From positions 6,060,736-6,124,735 of the forward strand of contig OY744611.1 of assembly GCA_963556255.1 (NCBI GenBank): a DNA stretch of 64,000 bases, given 5' to 3'. Source of the stretch: Allolobophora icterica. Lineage: Eukaryota; Annelida; Clitellata; Crassiclitellata; Lumbricidae. The position numbers were made by a program, and so were the translations under genes. Positions 41,110 to 52,553 of the stretch are shown one piece after another; position 1 is the first letter of the stretch, and every line of letters starts with the position of its first letter. The notes below the pieces were generated by a model. It was not told the origin of the DNA. It saw only the letters and a program-made list of their open reading frames with translations, and did not search any database.

Positions 41110-41930
41110 ACGGCCCCATCTTATCTCAGATCCACGTGTATGGTATGGTATGGTATGGTATCTGGGAATTTATTAAGCGCCTCTCACAGTGTGGACTATT
41201 CAGAAGCGCTGTCAGTGCGTGAGCCTCAGGGAAGCAGAACAGACTTTAAACGACGAACAACACAGCGAGAGAACCTAGTAAGTAGGGTCCCACGAAGTAC
41301 CTAGGGAAGGGAGTTCCATAGGGATGGGCCCAGAACAGCGAAAGAGCGAGACTGAGCCATAGCAGATCTCACCCGGGGAACGAACAGATCAAGCAGAGAG
41401 AGGTTTGCACATCAGGTCACAGAGGTAGGTTGGAACTAAGCTCTATTGCGCCTTAGTGACAAGTGTTATGATCCTGAAGTTGATACGAGCGGAGATAGGA
41501 ATCCAATGCAAGACATCAGTCATATAAGTAAAGGCGGACGAGAACCGAGAACGATGAGCAATGAGGCGAACAACCGCGTTAAGTACTGATTGAAGAGCAG
41601 AAAGACGGACTTTCGGAATGCCTACCAGTAAAGAATTACAATGATCAATGCGGCAACAGATGAATGCATGGATAATGGTTGTGAAAACTGCACAAGAGAC
41701 GGATCGACAGATAGCTCGCAGTCTTCACAAGTGGTATTAGCAAGGGCGAGTATGTAAGGAGAGGTAAGAAGCAAGGGTTAGTGTACTGTCTAAGGTGACC
41801 CCAGGTCGCGAACATTCGTAGAGTATGAGAAGTTCGGATAGTGAGCTGAGAGAAGTGAGAAATCAAGTTTAGGTAATTGATGCTTTGTACGAAACGAAAT
41901 GAGTTGTATCCCTGCTTCATCTATTTATGG
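41110..41930 (-). mobile_element. L2/CR1-type LINE fragment
   Basis: Starts with a (GGTAT)n tail at 41,141-41,160, then the inverse of the L2 3' end (attaagcgcctctcacagtg..cagaagcgctg). Decayed RT sequence reads leftward, e.g. the region of aaagacggactttcggaatg that recurs at 58.2 kb. It lies in the likely intron between the CARD and TRADD-like exons. Confidence 0.7.
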
Positions 41931-42540
41931 TCGCAGGTCCCTGAAATCGGCCGCATATGGTATCCTTGTCGTCCCTCGGGTTATGTCGTCCACTGCATAG
42001 CAGAGAAGGTTTCCCATTTTTTGCCCTGTATCTTAGAATAGTCTTCATTTTAAAATTAGAAGTTGGCTTATCAATTTATCACCTTCCTTGTTCCTCGCGT
42101 TCTTGACGTATGTTCTGTTTGGCCGGGAGCACTGCTGATGAATTTTTTAAGTTGCGTTTTACAAGCTATCACTTAGGATAGGTTATGTTATCTTATAGCA
42201 AACATGTCTGTAGGATGAGGGTTAAACAATTCACATTTCGTATTGTATGGTCAATTCTGAACTACTGGTTTTGATGGTTCGATAAGGTATTAATTTTTTG
42301 CGAATGATAAATTGTTTGACCGCAGTTACAAGTATGTTAAGTTTTAACCTATATTTGCTTTAAAAAACTTTTACGTTTAAACTGAAGAAATTTTTTATTA
42401 ATTTTTAAGACCAGCTTATGCTGCGCATAGAGCTAAGTTTGTCTTTATTGAGCTATATAGCACAAAAGCAAATGCTCGTAAACCTTATGTTTTGCTATCA
42501 AAGATGATATTTGCGCTATATAACCACCACAATCTATGAT

Positions 42541-42778
42541 GTGGGGCGTGGTGGCTCAGTGGTAAGTTCGGCGCCTTGTGACCGGAGGGTTGCAGGTTCG
42601 AATCCCACTCTAGCCGCTGCGTACGGACCTTGGGCAAGTCCTTCACTCGCAATTGCTCGTGGCGCTTCGGCGTGAAAATTCCGGCACAGTATCAAATGCT
42701 GTAGTCGGGAGCGCCTCTGAGTAGTAGTTGACTTCGAGAGGCGCTATAGAAATATCCGAAATAAATAAATAAATAAAA
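42541..42778 (+). mobile_element. tRNA-derived SINE with L2-type tail
   Basis: The head has a pol III A box (tggctcagtggt) and B box (ggttcgaatcc). The tail gtcgggagcgcctctgagta..gaggcgctatagaaatatcc matches the LINE 3' end at 33,671-33,720 and ends in (AAAT)n. A shared tail implies mobilisation by the L2-type LINE. Confidence 0.88.
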
Positions 42779-43157
42779 TAAAAATGTCCGTAAAGATACA
42801 GAGGGTGTCAGTTCCAAACACACGCCCACACTTGCATACATACATACATTATATATACATGTATTAACACAGTGCCCTTTGAAAATACATGAACATTTGA
42901 CTCAATTTCTCCTGCTACGTTCCTATGGAGAGATGTCAGAAGGATTCCTTCCCGTAAATCATGACGTCCATTGTTTTCTACCCTAGTTCAAGAGGCTGAG
43001 ACTATTGTATTTTTTCTTCAAGATAACTAAAATTGCTACTAATTTCTGCAATTCCATGAACCAGCAAAATTCAAAATGGGGATTTAAAAAAGACACTATT
43101 TTTTATTTATTATCACTAAAAACATCACCATATATGAGTTCAAAGTACAATTCCTAC

Positions 43158-43485
43158 CTCCACCGTGCTCGAATACTTGTGCAATGTGGCTTTGTTTTGT
43201 GTCATGAAGACACTTTATTGTGATACTGTAATCAAGTAAGCTCCGTCTTTGCAAAATTTCCAGCAGCGCGGCGTTTTTCTCGTGCGAAGTTGGCTTTGAG
43301 GAAATTGAATCTCTTTGCCTTTTGTTAATGACATTCCGAGAATACAGAAGACCAAGTAGTTCGATCAAATCCAGACAATCAGACAAAGTCTCCTGATTAG
43401 TTTCAAGAGTTGAAATTTCTTTAACTCTTAAAGGCCAGTGTTCGCCATATTCAGCGTTATATTCTGAAACCAACGCAAAACATTT
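43158..43485 (-). CDS. Exon encoding a CARD-like death-fold domain
   Basis: A minus-strand exon between a likely acceptor (ttttgtgagcag, upstream of 43,485) and donor (ggtggag|gtagga, boundary at 43,158). The product reads ALVSEYNAEYGEHWPLRVKE, LSDCLDLIELLGLLYSRNVI, RDSISSKPTSHEKNAALLEI, LQRRSLLDYSITIKCLHDTK and QSHIAQVFEHGG. The spacing of L.xLL..LxSRxVI, the charged loop, NxxLLEILxRRS and FxxCLxxTxQxHIA fits a CARD. It ends in phase 1, matching the start of the TRADD-like exon 2.9 kb downstream. Entry appears to be phase 0, so it does not join directly to the CARD exon at 51.65 kb, which ends in phase 1. It probably belongs to an immune adaptor or NLR-like gene. Confidence 0.6.
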
Positions 43486-43663
43486 CTGCTCACAAAACAC
43501 TACGACACTACGACAAGTAAGCACAAACGAGTATCTTTTGCAATTCAAAATTTACATTTTTAAACAAAGCTATAGAACACTTTGTATGTGTATATATATA
43601 TTATGTAGGCATATAAATTAGCATGCATGTATGTTTGTATATACGTATGTATGTATGTATGTA

Positions 43664-45116
43664 CAGTAGGGTGGTCCAACTTACCATGTAAAAACAATTA
43701 GACTAATTTCAATATCAACTTGGGTCATAGTTGCCCTTCTTTCTAAACAGGCCAAAAATTAAACGGATTCAATAATATTTAGAGATGGCTCAAAGCTGAA
43801 CATTTTTGCTGACATTATAAAAATTACTAGGGTTTCGAAAAATTTAGCGTTTGCTTACTTATTTAATTTTAACATTTTCATTTAGGTTGGTTTTTAGTTG
43901 TTTTCACTTCTGTTATGTTTTCACTTCCTTTGTTGTGTTTGATATTTGAAAAACTACAAATAAATTTTACAAATTGAAATTTTAAATGATATTAATTAGT
44001 TATACTATCCGGCGTTTTTGCTTACACAAACTTCGGAACTACTAGTGGACCAGATGTAGGCTTATTCAAACGATTTGAAAAAGAATGGCTAAAGTTTGGC
44101 AAAACCAAATATGACACTGCTGACGAAACACTTTTCAGTTGGTCAATGAGATGGTAGGCCCTACATGCTACAAAGGTGCTGTGAAAAACCGGCACCAACG
44201 GGACGATTATAGCGCGCTTCTGCAATTGTGTCTCATTTTCCTTGGTGGGTGTTCGAGAAAAGAAGCGTGATTTCGAGCTCCTGGGAAATGCACCATGTCA
44301 GGTGGATGGCCAAAGGCATCAGGAAGATTTTGGCATGACGTTTGCTTGGCAGAGATAGCTCCATACAATGACTTGAAACTGTTGAACTTGTTGGAAGTCT
44401 ATACCCGCAACAATATTGTGAAAAATGTAGCCATAACAGCTTTCAGGAGACACCTCTGGTATTTTCCGAGCATTTATTTGGCCTGGCCTCTTTTGACCAC
44501 CGCGTTGATGTTAATACAAGGATCACCATGGCTAAGAATCTCAAACGTGCTGAAAAGATACCATCAAAGAGGATTGACAGTAAAACATTCAGCTTGAGAA
44601 ATCCATTAGAATCATTATGTAACAAGACGAACATCTTGGCTCTTCGATCATTTTCAATTGGGCAGAAAAGGCTCAGGCTTTCCTCTCGACGCCGTCAGAC
44701 TTTTGGCAGTTGGATCCAATTTATCTCCAATTGACAGAAAAAGCCATGCAGATGAAAGCAGTAAATGACTGTGCAGAGAGAGGCATTTCTTTCATCTAGA
44801 CATTCAAGCGGCCTATAACAAAAGACGTAATCAAAAACAATACCTTCTTCAAGTTGTCAGCGCTCATCGGAAGGCCATTCCAGAACCACCAAATCTCTCT
44901 TGAAGAATATCTCAAAATAGACTTATTTTAATGCTGTTCTTATTAACTATAAACTTACTACTATTTAACTATAAACTTACTTACTAAACAGTTAACACTT
45001 AACAATTGCTTTCTTTTTGTCTGTATTTTATTTGACGCATAAAGAATAAATAAATTTAAAAAAAATGGCGGAGTTATATGCTTGCGAAGTCGGTTCATTT
45101 ATTCTGGCCCACCCTG
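43664..45116 (+). mobile_element. DNA transposon of unassigned family, copy 3
   Basis: The left end CAGTAGGGTGGTCC (43,664) and right end GGCCCACCCTG (to 45,116) are inverted. The element sits inside a (GTAT)n microsatellite, so the target duplication cannot be read. Plus-strand remnants read NLKRAEKIPSKRIDSKTFSL RNPLESL, then KAMQMKAVNDCAERGISFI and a Q..LQVVSAHRKAIPE-like end. This is the C-terminal half of the same uncharacterised protein as copy 1. Confidence 0.65.
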
Positions 45117-45214
45117 TATGTATGTATGCATGTATTGTGGTACTTGCAAAGCAACTCTAAAGAATATCATAGGGGCGTTTAGAATGGAAATGTAACAAAA
45201 ATAAATATTGTATA

Positions 45215-45480
45215 TATGTTTAGCGGTAGACTGTCCCGGAAGGATGGTCAATGCACGGGAAAACAATATGTGCCTTCGTTATCATATGGAAGGGTGGAAC
45301 CAACAGGTCTCCATGAGTTGATGAATGCACCGACCGTCGACTATGCTAGAAACAGGAAGAGAAAGCTCTCTGATGTATTCTGGTGTTGCACCAGTATCGA
45401 CGCTGTTCCAAATAAGTGGATCCTTATGTTAGGTACTCCAGTCCTATACTAGAAGCTAGTATTTTAAAGCAACTTTATAG
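45215..45480 (-). mobile_element. Decayed LINE fragment
   Basis: Aligns loosely with 49,985-50,130, with common order ctgt.ccggaaggatggtcaa, gaaccaacaggtctcc and gatgtattctggtgt. That copy is minus-strand RT, so this one is most simply the same. Confidence 0.4.
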
Positions 45481-45806
45481 TTGCAAACGACTGATCATGT
45501 ATTCTTGCTACCTTTACTACAAGTTCCCTTCTAACTTAGTTTTGGTAAAGATCAAACTGAGACGCAAGTTCATCAATTGAACGATCTAATGACATTATCT
45601 GTCAACGTTGGCCTTCGATGTATTGTCCGTAGACGAATTTTGTGTAGCAAATAAACTTCACATGCAGCAACAATTGATTGTGTCGAGCTCAGAGCAAACT
45701 GAATCTATTCTAGTCTAAGTCAAAGGCAATATTTGGCGTCCCTATAGCAATCTATAACATGCCATCCGATGGTTTCTTCGAGGCAAAAGAACGTCCAAGA
45801 TGTATG

Positions 45807-46358
45807 CAGTGATGGGCACTAAACTATTTTTTTAGTTAAACCAAAACTATTTTCCAACTAAAAAATTACTTTAACTAAAGTTGGCAACTAATTTTGGAAA
45901 TTAGTTAACTAAACTAAAAAAAGTAGGTAAACTTTTTTCAACTTTTTTTCCAACTTTATACGACAAACATTTTCACAATAATAGAGGTTAAGTGAACTGT
46001 GACAATGCAGAACATCAGTGAGAGTTTCACCTTCAAACTATGCAATGTGTACTGTTTTATCAAACAGTTACAGGCGTACTGTAAGTAGTGCATAAATTGA
46101 AAACACAGGCTGTAAATGCTAAAACCTTCAGTGTTAAAATGTTTTTGTTGACAGTGTTCAATGTTCATTGTGGATAAATAGTTGCACAGGGCCTGTTGCT
46201 GATTCTTTTAGTTAAACTTTTTAGTTGGCAACTAAATTTTTTTAGTTAAACTATGGTTTTAACTAAGCTATTTTTTTAGTTAAACTTCATCCCTAACTAC
46301 AATTTTTTTAGTTAAACTAAAAGTTAGCAACTTTTAGTAAACTATTCCCCAATCACTC
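45807..46358. mobile_element. hAT-type MITE rich in TTTAGTTAAACT motifs
   Basis: The left end CAGTGATGGG and right end (reverse complement) GAGTGATTGG are flanked by a perfect 8-bp duplication GATGTATG (45,799-45,806 and 46,359-46,366). The interior of both flanks is filled with inverted and direct copies of TTTAGTTAAACTA-like sequence. No coding frame. Confidence 0.82.
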
Positions 46359-46366
46359 GATGTATG

Positions 46367-47213
46367 TAAGCAAATATTTAACTGGATACTTGATTTTATA
46401 GCGCCCTTTAAGTATCTCACAAATGTGCTGCCTGCGCCAGTCTAAATGATGCTAAATCTCATTAAGAATAGATATTTTTCATTAACAAAACAATGCACAG
46501 AAGATTGGACCAATTCCCAAGGCCAACCAACGAATTTCCATCCATAGTTGACAGGTGGCATCATCTTCAGAGTCTCTGGACCAAACTGCATCGATGATGT
46601 GAAGCGTTGATGGGAGCCAGCGCTCACAAAACACGTTAAACCTCCATCCAGCAATCCCTCGTTGGCACGTCCGGCTATACGTCGAGCCACCTGTTATCAT
46701 TTATAACAGGCATTCGTCGCCTGTCGGTCGCTAGATCGAAGCGCCACTATTGACTAACGGTCGATGTCACTTCAAAGACCAGCGTCTCTTCTCCTTTGCT
46801 GCAGAAAGGTACGCTGACTTTAGATTACGTACTCGATTGTAGGTCTACATTGTGATGCCCACCCTTTCCAATAGAGAAATGCAGGCAAAGACAACACTCG
46901 AATAAAATGCTGTCAAACGTACACAACTGGGACGACGGTTTAGTCCAATACGCAAAGTTAGCGTCAGTAAGTCCAACATGTAAGAAATCAATGAGCAAAT
47001 CTGCAGTTAGACAAAATATTCAACCGAAATGACGCAGAAATCGAACATCGACCGACATCGTCAGTGACATGCATGGAATAAATGATGTTACATCTAAGGG
47101 ATACAGTAAGTGGATATCCAAGGAGACCTAGAGACCGGATGACAGGGTAGTTTTGATTTGCATTTGGAACAAACAGTTGAAATAGGGATGTGATATGAAT
47201 TAACCAAAGTCAG
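46367..47213. other. No supported gene
   Basis: An 82-codon minus-strand open frame (46,442-46,690; VARRIAGRANEGLLDGGLT-like start) has no recognised family. No other feature. Confidence 0.4.
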
Positions 47214-47267
47214 CTTCTCGTTTGTTCATTGGAACTTCCATGGAAGTTCCAATGAACAAACGAGAAG
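47214..47267. repeat. Perfect 54-bp palindrome
   Basis: Two 27-nt arms with no spacer. The left arm begins CTTCTCGTTTGTTCATTGGA and the centre is TTCCATGGAA. All positions pair and the symmetry stops exactly at G/G on both sides. It could extrude a cruciform or mark a joined inverted duplication. Confidence 0.97.
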
Positions 47268-47304
47268 GTCCTGTACGCTTGACTAAGGAAGAGAGGAGAT
47301 TGCT

Positions 47305-47745
47305 GTGTCCAACAAAGATGTTAAGAGAACTACATCGATAACATACTTTGTGCGATCGGTAAAGGAAGCAGATAAGGCTGCAAAGAAGTTTAGGGAGTGG
47401 AACAGAACACGTGGGAATGGATTCATTGGATTCCTGGACCTTCCTGAAAGCAAAACAGTACACAAGAAGAAAGCAAAGAAGAATGTGATGATCAAGAAAG
47501 ACAAAAACAACGACATCAACAGCGATGAGAAGAAGAAGAACTATAAAAAGGAGGAGAAGCAGTCTGTTGAACTCTCACTCTCTACATCTCTACTCTCACC
47601 GTCATCGACTGTTCGGGATCTTGGAGTAGTCCTTGACTCGATACTTTCTCTAAGACCCCAAATAGCTGCAATTTATCGGGATTGCTTATGTCACCTCAGA
47701 AGGATCCGACAGCTTCGTTCTGCTCTCAATTCAGCATTGCTATAG
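47305..47745 (+). pseudogene. Chimeric open frame: lysine-rich N-terminus plus LINE RT tail
   Basis: The first 85 codons (VKEADKAAKKFREWNRTRGN GFIGFLDLPESK, then a Lys/Glu/Asp-rich run) match no family I know. From about 47,595 the reading is an L2/CR1 RT tail: SSTVRDLGVVLDSILSLRPQ and HLRRIRQLRSALNSALL. RT continues out of frame to about 47,940 (TRLDYCN). The N-terminal part may be a captured cellular piece or LINE sequence I do not recognise. There is no upstream ATG context beyond GTG/ATG options, and expression is doubtful. Confidence 0.45.
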
Positions 47746-47944
47746 ACAATGATGCACAAACCTATTCTGACGAGACTTGACTACTGCAACCTCTACTCTA
47801 TGATCTTCTGACTGTACGCTAATTCCTCTAACTAGAATAATGCACGAAGCTGGAAGAATGTGTCTGGTACTCTCCTACCGTGGTCATAAAACACCTGTTT
47901 TCCTTCTCTACACTGGCTTCCTGCGTTTGATCGTATCCACTTCA

Positions 47945-49975
47945 AGCTGGTACTCCTCAAAATTACAGTATTAGGCTTTCAGGCACGAAGCATTGGTTAA
48001 TTGGATGTTGACATAATTGCTTTAACACCATTCGTGTGTCTTGATTTGCTCTCCTATCAGTTTTAAAACGGATCGGAAACCGCATGTAGAATATGGTTAC
48101 AAGAATTTGCTATGCCACATCTCTTTTGAATGTTTTTTAAGTGGTCAAAACTGAGCCAACTGCGAAATGCCATGACTTCCCGTGCATAATAGCGCAGCCT
48201 TTAGGGTTCATAGATATCTACTTACGAAGCATCCTTTCAGGCATTTTAAGAGTTGCAATAGGCCTATGTCTGAGCGTTCGATTCTTTTCTTTCTACAGTT
48301 TTTCAGCAACTGAAGAATGACAGAGCAGTTGATTGGAAACTATATTTGCTTTCGTGTCTGTTTTGCGGACTGATGTTATGTTTTCGAATATTGCATTTTT
48401 CACGCCAGATTTGATTGAAAAATTGAGAAACAGTCATCAAATATAATAATAATAATATTTTTTCTTTAATTAAGCGCCTTCAAACGCACTGCGCTGTACA
48501 CGTTCGCGTTTAAAATTTCAGTAATCAAATAGCAAATTATCTTGCTGAATATTTTTTCCATACGGCATCAAGCGATTTCGTAAATTCATAAAGTTAGTCT
48601 GGTCTATCATACTGAATGGTGTAACAAACTAATATTTGTTGGAAAAAGATAAATGTAGAGCACATTTTATGAAGAAAGTATTTTCAAAGTTTTTCAATTT
48701 CTTTATTTAGAAAAAGCGCGTCAAAGGCTCATGAATGGAGCAGATGAAGAGCACAGCGGTAAGATTGTACATTATTTATCTAAAACAAATATTAACGTGG
48801 TGTAATGGTATATTCCTTCTGACTATACAGATATACTTATCTAATGATTGTTGACGATATTAGATAGGTGTGATAAGCATTTTGAATAGATAAGGTTGTC
48901 AATTTAATTAATTTGCCAGCACTATGACCAGCTGTAGGACATAAAATTTAAGTAAGATTCGGGGCTATTATCGAGATTCGAGACTATTTACTTTTTGGTG
49001 TCGAACAATAATAGGCCAAAATCAAATGTAATGATTGTTCACGTCTGTCCTCTGCTGGATATGCTAATGAAAACTTGTGAAGCGAGGAAGAAGTTCAGTT
49101 GTAAAGCCGAATTCGAACACATCGGTTGTGTGACTTGGTTCGTCGTAGCTAAGTCGGTAAACTCCTGGTCAGACAATGTTTGTTAGAAGAAACTGCCGTG
49201 AAGGACTGTGCCATTCATCGACCAGTTTGCGATCGAGTTTTTCTTTCACTTTCAAAGAGAGTTGCCAGTGAACATGTCGAGTTAGTGTAGGCTTATGCGT
49301 AGCGTTGAGGTGATCTTGCCAAAGAGGTCACAACGGCTAGCGATTCGGTTGAATTGACTGAAGTTCGTGATTTGCGACGTGGCGATTCGAACTTTTGGAA
49401 TTCTATTCCGAACTGTTGAGCCAACAAACTTTGTTCGAACGTTTATCGGTGAGGGATCGGTAAATAAAGAAATCATCGAATCAAACAGACTTATCGGCGA
49501 CAACGTCATCATCCATCCAATGAAAATAGCCATCTACGACTGTTAGTGGAAGCCTGCGAGGGAAAGGACGATTTCAACTCTAGGTTCTACACTTCCAGAA
49601 TAATCTACTCATCAATGGGATGCTAATATAGGTCTCTTAAAAAAAATAGTAACCAATATGTGCTGGTCTAGGTAGATTAGGCCTAATGATCTAAAATCCC
49701 TTAGAAAACATTGCTTGACATTATTATACATATTCAAAATGTTAGCCAAAGGAGACTTGCTATTGTTTGACTATTTGAACGCAATTGACCTATATGCATA
49801 TAAATGGAAGTTTGGATTTGAATGACAAGTGACCAGACACAAGATCAGGTTCAGACTCCTCGAGAGATAATAACCAAATAAGGGGTTAAAAGTTACACAT
49901 GGTCAAGAACAGCATAAACTCTTTGGCGATCTTACATGACGTGACCATCTTCTGATGTTTTTGCAGAAGTCATTT
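47945..49975. other. No gene seen
   Basis: About 2 kb of AT-rich DNA without supported coding frames. The 20-bp run agtaataataat.. near 48,443 is a short simple repeat. Confidence 0.5.
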
Positions 49976-49979
49976 TAAT

Positions 49980-50220
49980 GGAATACTGTTCCAGAAGGAA
50001 GGCCCAATGCAGGTGAAAGCACTTGAGACCGCATCGTTGTACAGCATCGCCGAACCACGAAGTCTCCACGTGCTACTGAACGCAACAATCATCGACGTTG
50101 AGAGAGAACGCAGAGCGTTCTGGTGTAGTTTGAAATCGCACCAATAATTATGGGAGCTATTCCCATGAGGAGAACTTTAAACTCAATCCTGGACTGGAAG
50201 CCAGTGCAGCGTCTCTATCT
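49980..50220 (-). mobile_element. L2/CR1-type LINE fragment
   Basis: The minus-strand reading gives the LHWLPVQD motif just before 50,180, the standard RT C-terminal block, followed by decayed sequence to 49,980. Confidence 0.6.
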
Positions 50221-50418
50221 CTCTCTCTGTCTCTCTCTGTCTGTGTATGTCTGTCTGTGTCTGTCTGTCTGTATCTGTGTCTGGCTGTCTCTCTGTTTCT
50301 CTCTCTCTCTCTCCGTCTCTGTCTGTATGTCTCTCTGTGTGTCTCTGTCTCTGTCTGACTGTCTGTGTCTGTGTCTGTGTGTGTGCGTCTCTCTCTCTAT
50401 ATATACATATACATATAC

Positions 50419-50478
<60 letters not shown>

Positions 50479-50480
50479 GT
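50205..50480. repeat. (CT/TG)n and (TA)n microsatellites
   Basis: A mixed CTCT/CTGT array at 50,212-50,398 runs into a TATACA/TA array at 50,398-50,476. The open frames here are artefacts. Confidence 0.95.
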
Positions 50481-50734
50481 CTCTCTCTCTCTATCTGAAG
50501 GCCGGGGACATACGCGGAAGAACCAAAGGAACTAATGTTGAATTCATCATACAAAATTAATAGTTTGATATAATAGCGCATATACGGATTATACGCTTCT
50601 CAAATTGAAACTAAAGTATGTGCTTGTCGTAAACCTTCCAAGGTTATGAATACTTTCAGCTGATAATTGTATGTAGTGTCGCAAAATTTGGAGCGTGGCG
50701 TTGGTTCTCTAAAAGGACACAGATTCTAGATTGT

Positions 50735-51480
50735 ATTGTATCGTATTGTATTCGGATATTTATAAAGCGCTTCAAGCGGGAGGGCCATTCAGAAGCGCTG
50801 CCATGTGCGATAAATCCCGAGAGAAAAGCAAGTTTTGAGAAAGGTAAAGAGGAAGAGACGTTACCTGAGAGAATAGAAGAACGAACGAACGGAGGAAGCT
50901 CATTCCAAAGAGCAGGGCCAATGGAAGCAAAAGACCTAGATTGAGCCAGAGAAGTCCTGACACGGGGAACGAGGAGGTCCAAACGGTCAGAGGAACGAAG
51001 AGGACGAAGAGAAGCAGCAGAGAGAGAGGGCGATGAATTAAGTCACATGAATATTTCGGTGCGAGACCAAGTTGAGCCTTACAGACGAGGATGAGGACCT
51101 TGAATTGGATACGGGCAGAAAGCGGGAGCCAGTCGATTTCTTCTGCCATAAAGGTGGTGATATGAGAGAATCGAGGAAGACGAGCAATTAATCTAGCAGC
51201 AGCATTGAGAACGGACTGAAGAGGAGCAAGACGGACTTTGGGAAGACCAATGAGGAGGAAATTGCAGTAGTCAAGTCTAGAGCAGATAAACGCATGGACA
51301 ATTGAAGTGAAAATTGGAGATGACAGAGAGCGACGGATAGCTCTAAGGCGCCTTAGGTGAAAATTGGAAGTGCGAGTGAGTTTGGAAATGTGTTCAGTAA
51401 AAGTGAGAGAATTGTTAAGGGTCACTCCTAGATCACGAACGTTAGACGAGAAAGTGAAAAGCGGAAACCTAGATATTCTT
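50735..51480 (-). mobile_element. L2/CR1-type LINE fragment, RT C-terminus
   Basis: Leftward reading: MTLNNSLTFTEHISKLTRTS, HAFICSRLDYCNFLLIGLPK, LQSVLNAAARLIARLPRFSH, WLPLSARIQFKVLILVCKAQ, then after a frameshift FASIGPALWNELPPFVRSSI. The 3' end (tttataaagcgcttcaagcg..cagaagcgctgcc) and a (GTATT)n tail lie at 50,735-50,800. One frameshift separates an otherwise readable 200-residue stretch, so it is fairly young. Confidence 0.85.
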
Positions 51481-51651
51481 TTAGTACTATTAATTATATC
51501 ATATCAACAGTTCAACAATTTGTAAGAAATGCAGATCAATTGTAAGAAGACGTATAGCAAACAGGTCTTGCTTCGTTTTATTCTTTTCATTATGGAAATT
51601 TATATAGCGACTCTTCAAGAGACTTACCAGAGCTTTAACTTCAATTCTTAC

Positions 51652-51985
51652 CTCCATTGGAGTTCAAATAGTTTACAATGTGTGTCTGTTCTGCATCTCT
51701 GAGAGCCATAGCCAAGCGATCCTCTTGATGTTTCCTCACAATGTAATCCAGTAGTTGAGAGTTTCTTTCATAAAAAGAACCTTTGCCCTTAACATGAGCA
51801 GCTTCTCTCCGTGAAATTGTTCCATTGGCAACCAGTTTGTCCAATAGTCCGGAATCCGGATCCATGCGTTCCTCTAGAAATTCTCTGTGCTGCTCAATCA
51901 CATTTTTAGGATCGTCTTTAGAAGTTTGCCTTGGTTCTTCCATTATTTCTGTTTCATTTAATGACTGAACTTGTGTTCTGCGTGA
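51652..51985 (-). CDS. Exon encoding a CARD domain
   Basis: A minus-strand exon. A likely acceptor is tttcacgcag at about 51,986, and the donor is ggag|gtaaga with its boundary at 51,652 (phase 1). It is translated as TQVQSLNETEIMEEPRQTSK, then the domain VIEQHREFLEERMDPDSGLL, DKLVANGTISRREAAHVKGK, NSQLLDYIVRKHQEDRLAMA and LRDAEQTHIVNYLNSNGG. Helix 1 (HREFLEERM), LLDKLVANGTIS, NxxLLDYIVRK and the final LRDAEQTHIVNYL are classic CARD features. The exon ends with the same GG|phase-1 junction as the 43.2 kb CARD exon. It may start a gene running toward 39.8 kb, or be a paralogous first exon. Confidence 0.7.
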
Positions 51986-52553
51986 AACCCATACATTTGT
52001 ATTGTAATAATTGTACGTGTAAAACAGTCGTGCTTTAATTGTTGTAAAATTTCAAAACTGTTAGACATAATTTGAAGTGAGTCGATTGCGAACAACAATA
52101 ACTGTGGATGTGATGAGGCATTTGTTAAGGGCTGGGCTATGTAAATATGTACTTCGCACTGCTGCATCTTTATGCTCAGATTAAACTATGCGGCCGTCTA
52201 GACAATAGGGTATCAGATGAACAGTGTGTAATCGCTCAATATACAGCAACGTTAAGTTGATTCGGCATTTGCATGTTGTGGTTTTGAAGCAAATTCGATT
52301 TATGACGACGATGGCTTTGATTCCTATTCCCTCTTCTTTGGACTCCGCAGAAGCGGTTACAACCAACTGTTAGTTATTCTGAGAAAGTTGGCAGAACTAC
52401 GAATGTGTAACAGAGATGGATGAGAAGTAAATAAAAATACGACTGAAAGTACTCTGCATTGAGAGGCTCAACGAATTCCACAGTTCTACAGTAGGTATAC
52501 CTGCCGTTCTCGGATTCGTCGAATAAAGAAAACGCCAGCGTTAGACTTCCAAT

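Noticed and set aside
42541..42620. Possible tRNA gene
   Set aside because: A and B boxes are present, but no paired acceptor stem is evident and the unit continues into a LINE-type tail, so it is a SINE.
50150..50581. Open frames of 80-136 codons on both strands
   Set aside because: They are low-complexity readings of CT/TG and TA arrays; only the short end near 50,180 has a LINE motif.
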